Shown: positions 50,824 through 59,340 of the stretch, one piece after another
How the letters are laid out: the number at the start of each line of letters is the position of its first letter
How positions within the stretch are numbered: position 1 is the stretch's first letter
Origin: Clostridia bacterium
GTDB lineage: Bacteria > Bacillota > Clostridia > Lachnospirales > Lachnospiraceae
Assembly (NCBI GenBank): GCA_910575725.1
Contig: CAJTFE010000006.1
Coordinates: 114,507 to 178,506, forward strand
DNA: 64,000 nucleotides
Direction of reading: 5' to 3'
Notes under the pieces: generated by a model
Seen by the model: the letters and a program-made list of their open reading frames with translations, nothing else
The model's database searches: none
What the model was told of the DNA's origin: nothing
Position numbers and translations under genes: made by a program

Positions 50824-50889
50824 CAAAAGCGCTCAACTGGTGTATTTTAATAATGTTGATGGTAAGCAAATTGAATATTGTGAATTTCT

Positions 50890-50983
50890 CTTATTCAGAG
50901 TGATGGAGATACAAAGGATCTATGAAGTCACGGCAACCCCAGCGATGGAAGGTGCCAACCTGAGCGAGTAATCGAACAATAAG
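50890..50983 (+). promoter_or_regulatory. SAM-I (S-box) riboswitch
   Basis: The conserved S-box core is recognisable: CTTATTCAGAGTGATGGAG at the 5' side, TGAAGTCACGGCAACC, AAGGTGCCAACCTG, and the closing AATAAG that pairs with CTTATT to make P1. It is followed by a terminator hairpin and lies in the leader of metK. SAM binding should cause termination. Confidence 0.92.
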
Positions 50984-51008
50984 GGGATTTGGTTATCAGA
51001 ATATATCC

Positions 51009-51035
51009 GGTCCGCTTTTGGCGGACCTTTTTTTT
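51009..51035 (+). terminator. SAM-I riboswitch terminator
   Basis: GGTCCGC (51009-51015) pairs with GCGGACC (51020-51026) around TTTT and is followed by eight T. This is the expression platform for the riboswitch. Confidence 0.9.
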
Positions 51036-51049
51036 CGCGTAAGCAATGA

Positions 51050-51165
51050 GCCGTGCGGAAAAAGACAAGTATGAAGCAGCGCTGAGCTTGCTCAAAAGCA
51101 GATTCATACTTGGCTTTTTCCATAGGGCGAAGCCCGCGACCGAGGCGAAAGCCGAGGTGCACGGC
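51050..51165 (+). other. Multibranched structured RNA candidate in the metK leader
   Basis: A closing helix, GCCGTGC (51050-51056) with GCACGGC (51159-51165), encloses three hairpins: a 19-bp near-perfect stem (51057-51075 with 51103-51121, two mismatches), GGGC-GAA-GCCC (51125-51135) and GGC-GAAA-GCC with a GNRA loop (51144-51153). A 17-base segment from inside it (CGTGCGGAAAAAGACAA) recurs at 51173-51189 and could compete for the same partner. It lies after the riboswitch terminator and before the metK ribosome-binding site. I do not recognise it as a known RNA family. Confidence 0.55.
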
Positions 51166-51217
51166 GGGGTATCGTGCGGAAAAAGACAAAAACACCACAA
51201 AAAAGGAGAGAATCACC

Positions 51218-52405
51218 ATGGAAAAATTATTATTTACCTCAGAATCCGTTACCGAAGGCCATCCGGACAAAATCTGCGATCAGATTTCCGACGCCATTCT
51301 GGACGCCCTCTTAGAGCAGGATCCCATGAGCAGGGTAGCCTGCGAGACAGCCACCACCACGGGGCTTGTCATGGTTATGGGCGAGATCACCACCAAGGGC
51401 TATGTAGATATCCAGAAGATCGTCCGTGAAACCGTCCGCGAGATCGGCTACACACGCGGAAAATACGGCTTTGACGCAGACAACTGCGCGGTGCTCACAG
51501 CCATTGACGAGCAGTCCACAGACATTGCCATGGGCGTGAACAAGGCCCTGGAGGCAAAGGAAAACCAGATGTCCGATACAGAATTAGAGGCTATCGGCGC
51601 AGGCGACCAGGGTATGATGTTCGGCTATGCATCCAACGAGACCCCGGAACTGATGCCCTATCCTATCTCCCTGGCCCATAAGCTGGTGCTCAAGCTTACC
51701 CAGGTACGCAAGGACGGCACCCTGCCCTATCTTAGACCCGACGGAAAGAGCCAGGTAACCGTAGAGTACAATGAGGCAGGAAAGCCCATACGTCTGGATG
51801 CAGTTGTACTTTCCACCCAGCACAGCGAGAATGTGACACAGGAGCAGATTCACGCAGACATTAAGAAATACGTCTTTGACGAAGTGCTTCCTGCCGATAT
51901 GGTAGATGCAGAAACCAAGTTCTTTATCAACCCCACCGGCCGCTTCGTAATCGGCGGACCCAATGGAGACAGCGGTCTCACCGGGCGGAAGATTATCGTA
52001 GATACATACGGCGGCATGGCCCGTCATGGCGGCGGCGCCTTCTCCGGCAAGGACTGCACCAAGGTAGACCGTTCCGCAGCTTACGCAGCCCGTTACGTGG
52101 CCAAGAACATCGTAGCGGCAGGACTGGCGGAAAAGTGCGAGATCCAGCTTTCCTACGCCATCGGCGTGGCGCAGCCCACCTCTGTAATGGTAGACACCTT
52201 TGGAACCGGAAAGGTTTCCAATCAGAAGCTGGTAGAGCTGATTCGCGAGAACTTTGACCTCCGCCCGGCCGGCATTATTAAGATGCTGGATCTGCGCCGG
52301 CCTATCTACAAGCAGACAGCGGCTTATGGTCATTTCGGCCGTACCGATCTGGATCTGCCCTGGGAGAAAACCGACAAAGTAGAACTGCTGAAAAAGTATT
52401 TATAA
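51218..52405 (+). CDS. metK: S-adenosylmethionine synthetase
   Basis: MetK makes SAM from methionine and ATP. The 395-residue enzyme has all signatures: [20 protein letters not shown] near the start, [12 protein letters not shown], and [19 protein letters not shown] with the phosphate-binding Lys. The ATG at 51218 follows AAAAAAGGAGAG; the long upstream open frame from 51110 runs through the structured leader and is not coding. Feedback control is by the SAM-I riboswitch upstream. A bidirectional terminator follows. Confidence 0.97.
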   Translation: MEKLLFTSESVTEGHPDKICDQISDAILDALLEQDPMSRVACETATTTGLVMVMGEITTKGYVDIQKIVRETVREIGYTRGKYGFDADNCAVLTAIDEQSTDIAMGVNKALEAKENQMSDTELEAIGAGDQGMMFGYASNETPELMPYPISLAHKLVLKLTQVRKDGTLPYLRPDGKSQVTVEYNEAGKPIRLDAVVLSTQHSENVTQEQIHADIKKYVFDEVLPADMVDAETKFFINPTGRFVIGGPNGDSGLTGRKIIVDTYGGMARHGGGAFSGKDCTKVDRSAAYAARYVAKNIVAAGLAEKCEIQLSYAIGVAQPTSVMVDTFGTGKVSNQKLVELIRENFDLRPAGIIKMLDLRRPIYKQTAAYGHFGRTDLDLPWEKTDKVELLKKYL

Positions 52406-52420
52406 AGAAGCATAGAAAAA

Positions 52421-52450
52421 ACATCCCGAATGAAGCTGCATTCGGGATGT
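52421..52450. terminator. Bidirectional terminator after metK
   Basis: ACATCCCGAATG pairs perfectly with CATTCGGGATGT around six bases, with A-run and T-run flanks. It separates convergent metK and the alcohol dehydrogenase gene. Confidence 0.9.
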
Positions 52451-52476
52451 TTTCTTTTTGGCAGTAAAGGCGAAAG

Positions 52477-53655
52477 CTATCTGGCCATTTGCAGTATTTT
52501 AACGACATCCTCCTTGTATAAGGTCTGAAAGAAGCCTACATGTCCGCCGCCTGCGGATACACATTTCTCGGCCATTTCCTCAATCTGCCCGTCTGTGGGA
52601 GCAATCCCCAGTTCCGTTAGGCTGGCAGGCATTCCGATGGATCGGCACCAGTCTTCCCAGGCTTCAATCCCCTTTTCGGCAGTTGCCTCCCTGTCGTAGA
52701 AGTTTTCCGCCGCGTCAAAGACCCGGACGGCAAATTGGGCAAACCGGGCCGGATTGGTTTTGTATACATAGCGCGCCCAGCTTCCCCAGATGGCGCACAG
52801 GCCCGCTCCGTGGGCCACATCAAACATTCCGCCCAATTCATGCTCAATTTTGTGAGAAGCAAAATCCGTAATGCGTCCCGTACCGGTAAGGCCGTTGTGA
52901 GAGAGGCTTCCGGCCCACATGAGAGTAGCGCGGGCTTCGTAGTTATCCGGCTCCTTTACGGCAGTTTTTGCAGCCTCCCTGACAGCCGTGAGCAGCCCCT
53001 CGGACATGCGGTCTATGAGATCCACATCTTTTGTATTGGTAAAATAGCGTTCCATGGTATGCATCATAATATCAGAGGCGCCGCTGGCCGTCTGATACGC
53101 CGGAAGGGTGCAGGTAAGCTCCGGATTCATAATTGCGAATTTGGGACGGGCGCAGTCGTGATTGTAGGAACGCTTCAGCATACCCTCCTCAATGGTAATT
53201 ACCATGGAATTGCTGGTCTCAGATCCGGCAGCGGCAATGGTAGAAATACAGCCAAGGGGAGCAATCTTGTCCGTTGTCACTTTTCCAAGGAGCAGATCTT
53301 CCAAAGGAAAGTCGTTGACCAAGCCGTAGCCGATGCCCTTGGCGGAATCTATCACACTTCCTCCGCCTACGGGAAGAAGAAAGTCCACGCCCTCTTCCTT
53401 GCAGAGACGAATTCCCTCCTTTACAAGACCAAGCCGGGGATTGGGAACCACGCCGCCCAGATCCACATAGGTAAGTCCGGCCTCCGTAAGGCTCTCGTGG
53501 ATACGATCCAGCACTCCGCTTTTTTTAAGGTGGCTGCCGCCGAAGTGAACCAGCACCTTGTGTCCTCCCAGGGCTTTGATTTCTTTACCGGCCGTCATCT
53601 CTGCGCCCCTGCCGAAAATCACTTTCGTGGGGTTGTAAAATTCAAAATTAAGCAT
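52477..53655 (-). CDS. Iron-containing alcohol dehydrogenase (butanol dehydrogenase-like)
   Basis: A 392-residue group III (Fe) alcohol dehydrogenase close to the BdhA/YqhD branch. The N-terminus FEFYNPTKVIFGRGAE is typical, the NAD(P) motif is GGGSVIDSAKGIGYG, and the metal ligands lie in the GLSHNGLTG and HELGGMFDVAHGAGL regions. It should reduce aldehydes to alcohols during fermentation. The ATG at 53655 has GGAGG 8 bp upstream; the in-frame TTG at 53661 is too close to that site. A covarying hairpin element occupies its leader. Confidence 0.92.
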   Translation of the reverse strand: MLNFEFYNPTKVIFGRGAEMTAGKEIKALGGHKVLVHFGGSHLKKSGVLDRIHESLTEAGLTYVDLGGVVPNPRLGLVKEGIRLCKEEGVDFLLPVGGGSVIDSAKGIGYGLVNDFPLEDLLLGKVTTDKIAPLGCISTIAAAGSETSNSMVITIEEGMLKRSYNHDCARPKFAIMNPELTCTLPAYQTASGASDIMMHTMERYFTNTKDVDLIDRMSEGLLTAVREAAKTAVKEPDNYEARATLMWAGSLSHNGLTGTGRITDFASHKIEHELGGMFDVAHGAGLCAIWGSWARYVYKTNPARFAQFAVRVFDAAENFYDREATAEKGIEAWEDWCRSIGMPASLTELGIAPTDGQIEEMAEKCVSAGGGHVGFFQTLYKEDVVKILQMAR

Positions 53656-53663
53656 CTCCAATA

Positions 53664-53780
53664 CCTCCTATTCCAGTTCCGTAAGATCCCTCCCAGTACA
53701 CGGGTATGAAATTAATTTACAGACGCAGAAAACATGCGGCTGTAAATCGATTTGTGCACTGTGAGGAATATTACTGTTTT
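53664..53780 (-). repeat. Covarying hairpin leader element, copy c (alcohol dehydrogenase)
   Basis: Read on the minus strand: AACAGTAATATTCCTCACAG, GTGCAC, inner arm AAATCGATTTACAGCCGCA, loop, TGCGTCTGTAAATTAATTT, GTGTACTGGGAGGGATCTTAC and the conserved end CGGAACTGGAATAGGAGG. The last part provides the ribosome-binding site of the alcohol dehydrogenase gene. Inner and outer arms pair imperfectly over about 40 bases. Confidence 0.75.
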
Positions 53781-53787
53781 AAAGTCA

Positions 53788-53850
53788 CTGCGCGACAGCA
53801 CTAAAGGGTAAAGCCGCTTCGACAGAAATAGCCAAGCTGACAGCTTTACC
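53788..53850 (-). repeat. Double-hairpin repeat, copy 2
   Basis: On the minus strand, GGTAAAGC (53843-53850 side) pairs with GCTTTACC, and the segment 53788-53824 matches 8284-8320 at 34 of 37 bases. It lies just upstream of the covarying hairpin element, so both repeats form one long leader for the alcohol dehydrogenase. The remaining part of the gap to 54100 is AT-rich with no feature I can name. Confidence 0.6.
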
Positions 53851-54099
53851 ACTTAATTATAGAAAAAAATCCCCGGAATGAATAATTATATAATTGCACC
53901 TGCTTAGTGAAACAGAATCGGCAAAAGAAAAAACGGCCTGCGGATTATGCAATGTATACAAAAACGGCCATTGGAAACTAGGCATTTTCACAAGAGCTTA
54001 TCTGATAAAATGCACAAAAAAGCATATGAAAAGTAAAAAAGTATAAAATTTCCGACAAAAATTGCACTAAGTAGAAGAGCCAAAGTGAAATTAACTGAT

Positions 54100-54129
54100 T
54101 TGATAAAGCACATACACATTCGCTATAAT
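54100..54129 (+). promoter_or_regulatory. Promoter of the PTS activator gene
   Basis: TTGATA (54100-54105) and TATAAT (54124-54129) are 18 bp apart, 30 bp upstream of the ATG at 54159. Confidence 0.65.
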
Positions 54130-54158
54130 GAGGTCAAACAGCAGAGAAAGGCGGCCAA

Positions 54159-56120
54159 ATGTTTTTACCAAGAGAAAAGAATATTTTAAAGCTTCTTTTA
54201 AAAAGTGAAAAGAAATTTACAACCGCTCAGATTGCTGCGGAACTAAAAGTAAGTCCCAGAACCATCAAGGCAGATATCAAGAAGATAAACGATACGCTGA
54301 AAAATGATTCCTGCCAGATCTGCACCAAACAGGGAGTGGGACTGTGGCTCGATTATGACAAGAGCAAGGAACGTTATCTGAATCTTCTGATCTATGAGGA
54401 TAAGGACACAGGCGTTTCCCTGGAGAGCCGGAAGTATTATGTGGCTGCGGAGCTTCTCACCTGCAAAGATTACATTTCCATGGAGACAATCGCCAACAAG
54501 CTTTATGTGAGCAAAGGAACTGTAGTAAATGACATTGCAGAGCTGCAGGACTTCTGCAGAAGATTCGAAATCACCTTTGTGAAAAGAGTTAAGCATGGAG
54601 TCCGGGCAGAAGGGGAAGAGATACGTCTTCGCCTGGCCCTGGTGGAAGCCCTGAAACAGGCGGTGAAGCAAGAGGGCAGGGTTTCTCTTGAGCGGCTTTC
54701 GTCCCTGCTTGAGCAGGTGGATCTCGCCCGGCTTCGGGAGATTGTCTTACAGAGTGAGCAGCGTTTTCATTTTATCCTGTCTGACATTTCTTTTGATGAA
54801 TTTGTCATACAGCTTGCGGTTCTGGCGCAGCGGCTGAAAAGAGGCTGTCACATGAAGGAACCTGCCGATGGAAGGGCTGAAGGGATTAAGGAAGAGCCTG
54901 CCGGCAGCAGAGAGCGCAGGCAGTGGTTTGTGATTCAGTATCTGAAAGGGCAGATGGCCGATTCCCTGGGTGTCAGTGTTCCCGATACAGAGGATTCCTA
55001 CCTGCACACCTGTTTTCAGGGGCTGCGCTTTCAGGTTCCGATGGTTCAGGAGACAGACAGGGACAAGCTGCGGAGCCGGGCGCCGGAATTGTTCGACTAC
55101 ATGATGTCTGTGATAGGGGAAGTAGACGATCAGTACCATTTGAAGCTGAAAGAGGATTCGGAGCTGTACTGCGCCATGTTCAACCATCTGGAATGCATGA
55201 TACACCGGATTCAAAGCAAGCTGTTTTTGGAAAATCCGATTTTAAACTCTCTGAAAAAAGAGATGGTTTATGAATATGAGATTGCCTCCTACTTTATGTC
55301 AAAATTCAGCACCAGGTATGATATCAAGCCCACGGAGGATGAGATAGGCTATCTCACCTTTTACATAGGAGCGGCGCTTGAGCGGATGAAGGAGAAGGGC
55401 AGGCAGGTGCTTACGGTAACGCTTGTGTGCACCACAGGCGTCGGCACCTCCCAGTTTCTTTCTGTAAAGCTTGGCCGGCTGTTTCCGGATCTGGAGATCA
55501 CAAATGTGATTCCCAGCAACCAGGCGGCAGCTCTAAAGCCGGGAGAACAGGATCTGGTTATTTCCACAGTTCCTCTTCAACGGGATGATTTGAACGTTAT
55601 ACAGGTATCCTCTGTATTGAATGATACGGACATCCGGAGAATCGAAAGGTATATAGAGAAGCGGAGCGCATTGGAGAATGAATGTAAATATCAGTGTCTG
55701 AAAAAGCTGCTCTGCGAAGAGATCTCGATCCTGGACTGCGATTTGCGTTCCAGGGAAGAGGCCATCCGGCTTCTGGGCGGCAGAATGCACATGGAAGGAT
55801 ATGTGGATGAGGGCTACATTGATTCTGTATTCAAACGGGAGGAGGTTTCCGAGACAGCCATCGGAAGCCGCGTGGCAATTCCCCATGCTTTTCAAGGTCA
55901 TGTCTGCAGACAGGGGATAGGGCTTCTGACACTGCAGAGGCCGGTTTCATGGGGAAACGAACGGGTGCAGGTTATATTTCTCCTTGCCCTTGAGGCCTCA
56001 AAGGAGACGGATCTCCAGGGCGTCTTCAAAGACATTCTTTCACTGACACAGAATGCAAAGGATCTGGAGAGCCTGCTGAAAGTAAGAAAATTCGGAGAAA
56101 TCAATATCTGGAAAAAATAA
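54159..56120 (+). CDS. BglG/MtlR-type PTS transcriptional activator
   Basis: A 653-residue modular regulator. Two N-terminal helix-turn-helix domains (FTTAQIAAELKVSPRTIKAD and MSMETIANKLYVSKG-type segment) show it binds DNA rather than RNA. Two PTS-regulation domains follow, then an EIIB-like domain with a Cys motif (VCTTGVGTSQFLS) and a C-terminal EIIA-like domain (GSRVAIPHAFQGH, phospho-His). It senses the PTS by phosphorylation and should activate the fructose-type PTS genes downstream. The gap to those genes is filled by two tandem repeat units. Confidence 0.9.
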   Translation: MFLPREKNILKLLLKSEKKFTTAQIAAELKVSPRTIKADIKKINDTLKNDSCQICTKQGVGLWLDYDKSKERYLNLLIYEDKDTGVSLESRKYYVAAELLTCKDYISMETIANKLYVSKGTVVNDIAELQDFCRRFEITFVKRVKHGVRAEGEEIRLRLALVEALKQAVKQEGRVSLERLSSLLEQVDLARLREIVLQSEQRFHFILSDISFDEFVIQLAVLAQRLKRGCHMKEPADGRAEGIKEEPAGSRERRQWFVIQYLKGQMADSLGVSVPDTEDSYLHTCFQGLRFQVPMVQETDRDKLRSRAPELFDYMMSVIGEVDDQYHLKLKEDSELYCAMFNHLECMIHRIQSKLFLENPILNSLKKEMVYEYEIASYFMSKFSTRYDIKPTEDEIGYLTFYIGAALERMKEKGRQVLTVTLVCTTGVGTSQFLSVKLGRLFPDLEITNVIPSNQAAALKPGEQDLVISTVPLQRDDLNVIQVSSVLNDTDIRRIERYIEKRSALENECKYQCLKKLLCEEISILDCDLRSREEAIRLLGGRMHMEGYVDEGYIDSVFKREEVSETAIGSRVAIPHAFQGHVCRQGIGLLTLQRPVSWGNERVQVIFLLALEASKETDLQGVFKDILSLTQNAKDLESLLKVRKFGEINIWKK

Positions 56121-56124
56121 GAGA

Positions 56125-56351
56125 TTACGGAACTGGAATCAGTAATATCCTTCCAGTGCACAAATCGATTTACAGACGCAGCTTTAAGCGGCTGGAAATT
56201 GATTTAGATAAAGGTGTACTGGAAGGATGTTACGGAACTGGAATCAGTAATATCCTGCCAGTGCACAAATCGATTTACAGACGCAGCTTTAAGCGGCTGG
56301 AAATTGATTTAGATAAAGGTGTACTGGAAGGATGTTACGGAACTGGAATAG
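56125..56351 (+). repeat. Covarying hairpin leader element, tandem copies d1 and d2 (fructose PTS)
   Basis: Two 105-bp units (56125-56229 and 56230-56334) differ at a single base, and a third partial copy of the unit start (56335-56351) runs into the ribosome-binding site GGAG. Each unit is a long imperfect hairpin: GTAATATCCTTCCAGTGCAC pairs with GTGTACTGGAAGGATGTTAC, and AAATCGATTTACAGACGC pairs with GCGGCTGGAAATTGATTT around CAGCTTTAA. The junction ATTACGGAACTGGAA is shared with all other copies. Nothing else lies between the regulator stop and the next gene. Confidence 0.85.
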
Positions 56352-56361
56352 GAGATTGTGT

Positions 56362-56823
56362 ATGAACATTGCAGAAATGGTAGATGAGAAGCTGGTAAGC
56401 TTTGGGTTTGAGGCAGGAACCAAGGACGACGTGTTAAAGGGCCTTGGGAAGATGATGTATGATGCAGGTAAAGTAGAAGACCTGAACCAATATATAAACG
56501 GACTTTACGAAAGAGAGGCCGAATTCTCAACAGGGATAGGGAACGGAATTGCAATTCCCCACTGCAAATCCGACTGCGTCAGAGAGGCAGCATTTACATT
56601 GGTAAAACTAAATAATCCGGTGGAGTGGGAAACACTGGATGGACGTCCGGTTGACTATGTAATTATGCTTGCGGCACCAAACACATCAGATAACGTGCAC
56701 TTGAAAATGCTTTCCAGGCTTGCGGCCAATCTGATGGATGATGATTTCCGTGAAGGCTTGAAATCGGCCGGAAGCATTGAGGAGATCAAAACATTATTTT
56801 CAGCGAAGAAGGAGGAGAATTAA
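56362..56823 (+). CDS. PTS fructose-type IIA protein
   Basis: A 153-residue cytoplasmic EIIA of the fructose/mannitol class. The phosphorylated His lies in GIGNGIAIPHCKS, the family hallmark, and the C-terminal helix LKMLSRLAANLMDDDFREGL fits. It passes phosphate from HPr to the IIB protein encoded 8 bp downstream. The ATG at 56362 follows ATAGGAG, which is the tail of the repeat element. Confidence 0.92.
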   Translation: MNIAEMVDEKLVSFGFEAGTKDDVLKGLGKMMYDAGKVEDLNQYINGLYEREAEFSTGIGNGIAIPHCKSDCVREAAFTLVKLNNPVEWETLDGRPVDYVIMLAAPNTSDNVHLKMLSRLAANLMDDDFREGLKSAGSIEEIKTLFSAKKEEN

Positions 56824-56831
56824 GAGGGAAC

Positions 56832-57146
56832 ATGAGTAAGTACATTCTTGGAGTAACAAGCTGTCCCGTAGGGATTGCACATACTTATATGGCAGCTTCC
56901 AATCTGGAAAAATGTGCAAAAAAGAGAGGACTGGAAATCAAGATTGAGACACAGGGGGCGACCGGTGTGGAAAACGAGATTACCAGAGAGGATATCAAAA
57001 GGGCCGATGCGGTCATAGTGGCAAGCGACGTAAGAATCAAAAACGGAGAGCGTTTTGCGGATCTTCCGACCTTGACCGTAGGCGTCAGCGAGGCAATCAA
57101 GGATGCGGACGGAATTATTGACGAATTATTGGAGGCGTTGGAATAA
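56832..57146 (+). CDS. PTS fructose-type IIB protein
   Basis: A 104-residue EIIB. The phosphorylated Cys lies in VTSCPVGIAHTYMAA, the exact signature of fructose-class IIB proteins, and KIETQGATGVENEIT is also conserved. It takes phosphate from IIA and gives it to the sugar bound by IIC. The stop codon overlaps the IIC start by one base. Confidence 0.94.
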   Translation: MSKYILGVTSCPVGIAHTYMAASNLEKCAKKRGLEIKIETQGATGVENEITREDIKRADAVIVASDVRIKNGERFADLPTLTVGVSEAIKDADGIIDELLEALE

Positions 57147-58231
57147 TGGCAGAGATTAAGAGAAAAACAAAAAAGAAAAGCCAGGGAGCTTTTTTAAGAG
57201 ATTCAATTATGACAGGTATTTCCTATATGATTCCTGTGATTGTAGGAGCCGGTGTGCTCCAGGCAATTGCAAAGGCCATGGGTGGATATGACATCGGAAG
57301 CCATATGGATGAGATTGACACACTGGCAAAGGCGATTATGCTGCTGGGCCAGAACATGATGAACTTTGTAGTTCCGGTTATTGCGGCCTTTATCGCCTAT
57401 GCCATGGCAGATAAGCCGGGTCTTGCTCCTGGTTTTGTAATGGGCGCGCTGGCAGGCGCTATCAACACAGGCTTTGTGGGAGGTGTTGTAGGCGGTATTC
57501 TGGTCGGATACTTTGTACTGGCAGTCAAGAAGATACAAGTACCCAAAGCCATACAGGGCATTATGCCGATACTGGTAATTCCCGTTGTGACAACATTGGC
57601 CTGCGGTCTTTTGATGTACTATGTGATCGGTGTTCCCATCCGGCTGTTTATGGAGACTCTGACAGGCGCGCTGACCTCGTTAAACGGCGGCTCCAAGTTC
57701 ATTCTGGGAGCTGTAATCGGCGCTATGATCTGCTTTGACCATGGCGGCCCCATCAATAAGACAGCAGCTTTGTTTGTGAACGGACTGAATGCAGACGGAT
57801 TTTTAATTCCTACTTCCGCAAAGATGTGCGCAGGCATGACCTCTCCTCTGGGAATCGGCCTGGCATGCTTCCTGGGCGGAAAGAAGAAGTTCACAGATGC
57901 AGAGAGAGAGCAGGCCAAGTCCTTATTTATCCTTTCCTGCTGCTACGTACAGGAGGGCGTTATTCCCTTCCTGATGAAGGATCCCATTCGTGTAGGCGCA
58001 TCCTGTATGATTGGCGGAGCTGTCACCGGCGGCCTGTGTATGATTACGGCTCTGGAATCCCCGGCTGTTCACGGCGGCGCCTTTGTCATCGCCATGACCT
58101 CCAATCCTCTTCTGTTTGTCGGCTACTGGCTCCTTGGTGGAATTATCACCGGTGTTCTGTATTCCATCCTGCGCAAGCCGCTGCCCGAGGGCTATGAAGA
58201 GAGCGAGGACGACATCGTTTCGATTATCTAG
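57146..58231 (+). CDS. PTS fructose-type IIC permease
   Basis: A 361-residue membrane permease with about nine helices. The fructose-class signatures are present: DSIMTGISYMIPVIVGAGVL at the start, FIAYAMADKPGLAPGF, and the sugar-binding region GGPINKTAALFVNG. The substrate may be fructose, mannose-type sugars or a sugar alcohol; the separate class II aldolase gene next door suggests a ketose phosphate product. It is coupled to IIB. Confidence 0.93.
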   Translation: MAEIKRKTKKKSQGAFLRDSIMTGISYMIPVIVGAGVLQAIAKAMGGYDIGSHMDEIDTLAKAIMLLGQNMMNFVVPVIAAFIAYAMADKPGLAPGFVMGALAGAINTGFVGGVVGGILVGYFVLAVKKIQVPKAIQGIMPILVIPVVTTLACGLLMYYVIGVPIRLFMETLTGALTSLNGGSKFILGAVIGAMICFDHGGPINKTAALFVNGLNADGFLIPTSAKMCAGMTSPLGIGLACFLGGKKKFTDAEREQAKSLFILSCCYVQEGVIPFLMKDPIRVGASCMIGGAVTGGLCMITALESPAVHGGAFVIAMTSNPLLFVGYWLLGGIITGVLYSILRKPLPEGYEESEDDIVSII

Positions 58232-58246
58232 TGTACTGACCGCTTT

Positions 58247-58290
58247 GGGGAAAGAGGAAGAAGCCTTGGCTTTTTCCTTTCTCTTTCCCG
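58247..58290 (+). terminator. Probable terminator after the PTS genes
   Basis: GGGAAAGAGGAAGAAGCC pairs, with bulges, with GGCTTTTTCC and TTTCTCTTTCCC. Because of the bulges and lack of a final T-run, its strength is uncertain. Confidence 0.5.
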
Positions 58291-58304
58291 GCATAAAAAT
58301 AGAA

Positions 58305-58416
58305 TTGCGGAACTGGAATCAGTAATACCCTGGATTTACGGACACAGGAAACTGTGGCCGGAAATTCATCTAGATTGCCGGGGATTGGACAGGGTATTAC
58401 GGGACTAGAATGGAGG
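58305..58416 (+). repeat. Covarying hairpin leader element, copy e (aldolase)
   Basis: Left flank TTGCGGAACTGGAATCA, then a perfect outer stem GTAATACCCTG with CAGGGTATTAC. Inside, TTACGGACACAG and CTGTGGCCGG form the inner arm. The right end is GGGACTAGAATGGAGG, giving the ribosome-binding site of the aldolase gene. The stem bases differ from copies a, b and d but stay paired. Confidence 0.8.
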
Positions 58417-58421
58417 ATAGT

Positions 58422-59306
58422 ATGTATGTATCGATGAAAGACATGCTCTGGCATGCACATAATAACAATTATGCGGTTATGGCCATTAACTGCGTCAACA
58501 TGGAGCAGGCAAAGGCCATTATCCAATCGGCAGAGGAGGAGCGCTCAGCGGTTATTCTCAATATCTCCCCCCGCCAGATGAAAGCACACGGGCACGGGGA
58601 GATCCTGGCGCCCATGATCCGGGGGATGGCGGAGCGTGTATCTGTTCCGGTGGCCTTTAACCTGGATCACGGCGCAAACCTGGAGGACATTACGGCAGCC
58701 ATGAGTTATGGCTTTTCCAGCGTTATGATTGACGCATCGGGCTTTGCCTTTGAGGAAAATGTAAGAAGAACGCAGATTGTTGCCTCGATGGCCCACGGAA
58801 TGGGGCTTTCCTGCGAAGCAGAGCTTGGCCATGTGGGCCTTGCAAAGGAAGCAGACAACGAGAAGGAGGATCTTTATACAAATCCGGAGCAGGCCAGGGA
58901 ATTTGCAGAGCGCACAGGCTGCGACTGCCTGGCGGTAGCCATCGGCACTGCTCACGGCAGCTACCCCAAGGGCTTTGTTCCCCGGCTGGATTTTGAACGC
59001 CTGGCGCTTTTAAAGGAGACGCTTCAGATGCCCCTGGTGCTCCACGGAGGTTCCGGAGCAGGAGAGGAGAACATCAAAAAAGCAGTGGCCTGCGGCATTA
59101 ATAAAATCAATGTCTGCACGGATTTGTTCAAACATGCCAGAATTGCCACGGCAAAAACCCTGGAGGAAAATCCGGAGATTGACTATATGGATTTATGCAT
59201 AGCGGCCCAGAATGCCATGAAGGAATTTATAAAGAGCTATATGCGCATAATTGGTTCCAGCGGACAGTATGATTTTGAGCAATACCAGGGACCGGAGCTT
59301 GATTAG
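58422..59306 (+). CDS. Class II fructose-bisphosphate aldolase family
   Basis: A 294-residue zinc-dependent class II aldolase. Motifs: FNLDHG (catalytic Asp and zinc His), SVMIDAS, ELGHVG, AIGTAHG and LHGGSG, all in order. It splits a ketose bisphosphate such as fructose or tagatose bisphosphate to dihydroxyacetone phosphate and an aldehyde. Its place after the PTS genes suggests it handles the imported sugar after a second phosphorylation. No kinase gene for that is in the window. The ATG at 58422 is set by GGAGG; the ATG at 58410 lies inside the repeat. Confidence 0.9.
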   Translation: MYVSMKDMLWHAHNNNYAVMAINCVNMEQAKAIIQSAEEERSAVILNISPRQMKAHGHGEILAPMIRGMAERVSVPVAFNLDHGANLEDITAAMSYGFSSVMIDASGFAFEENVRRTQIVASMAHGMGLSCEAELGHVGLAKEADNEKEDLYTNPEQAREFAERTGCDCLAVAIGTAHGSYPKGFVPRLDFERLALLKETLQMPLVLHGGSGAGEENIKKAVACGINKINVCTDLFKHARIATAKTLEENPEIDYMDLCIAAQNAMKEFIKSYMRIIGSSGQYDFEQYQGPELD

Positions 59307-59340
59307 AGAATCATTTTTTGCGAAAAGGAGGTGAGTGAGC

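Noticed and set aside
51046..51217. Open plus-strand frames running through the metK leader
   Set aside because: The region is explained by a terminator and a multibranched palindromic fold. The metK protein begins at 51218 behind a proper ribosome-binding site.
56125..56351. CRISPR array
   Set aside because: Repeats are contiguous 105-bp units with no unique spacers and no cas genes nearby.
56125..56361. Repeated 35-residue translation in the tandem leader (open frame 56156-56365)
   Set aside because: It is a consequence of a 105-bp repeat (35 codons) without stops. There is no ribosome-binding site, and other copies of the element do not keep the frame open.
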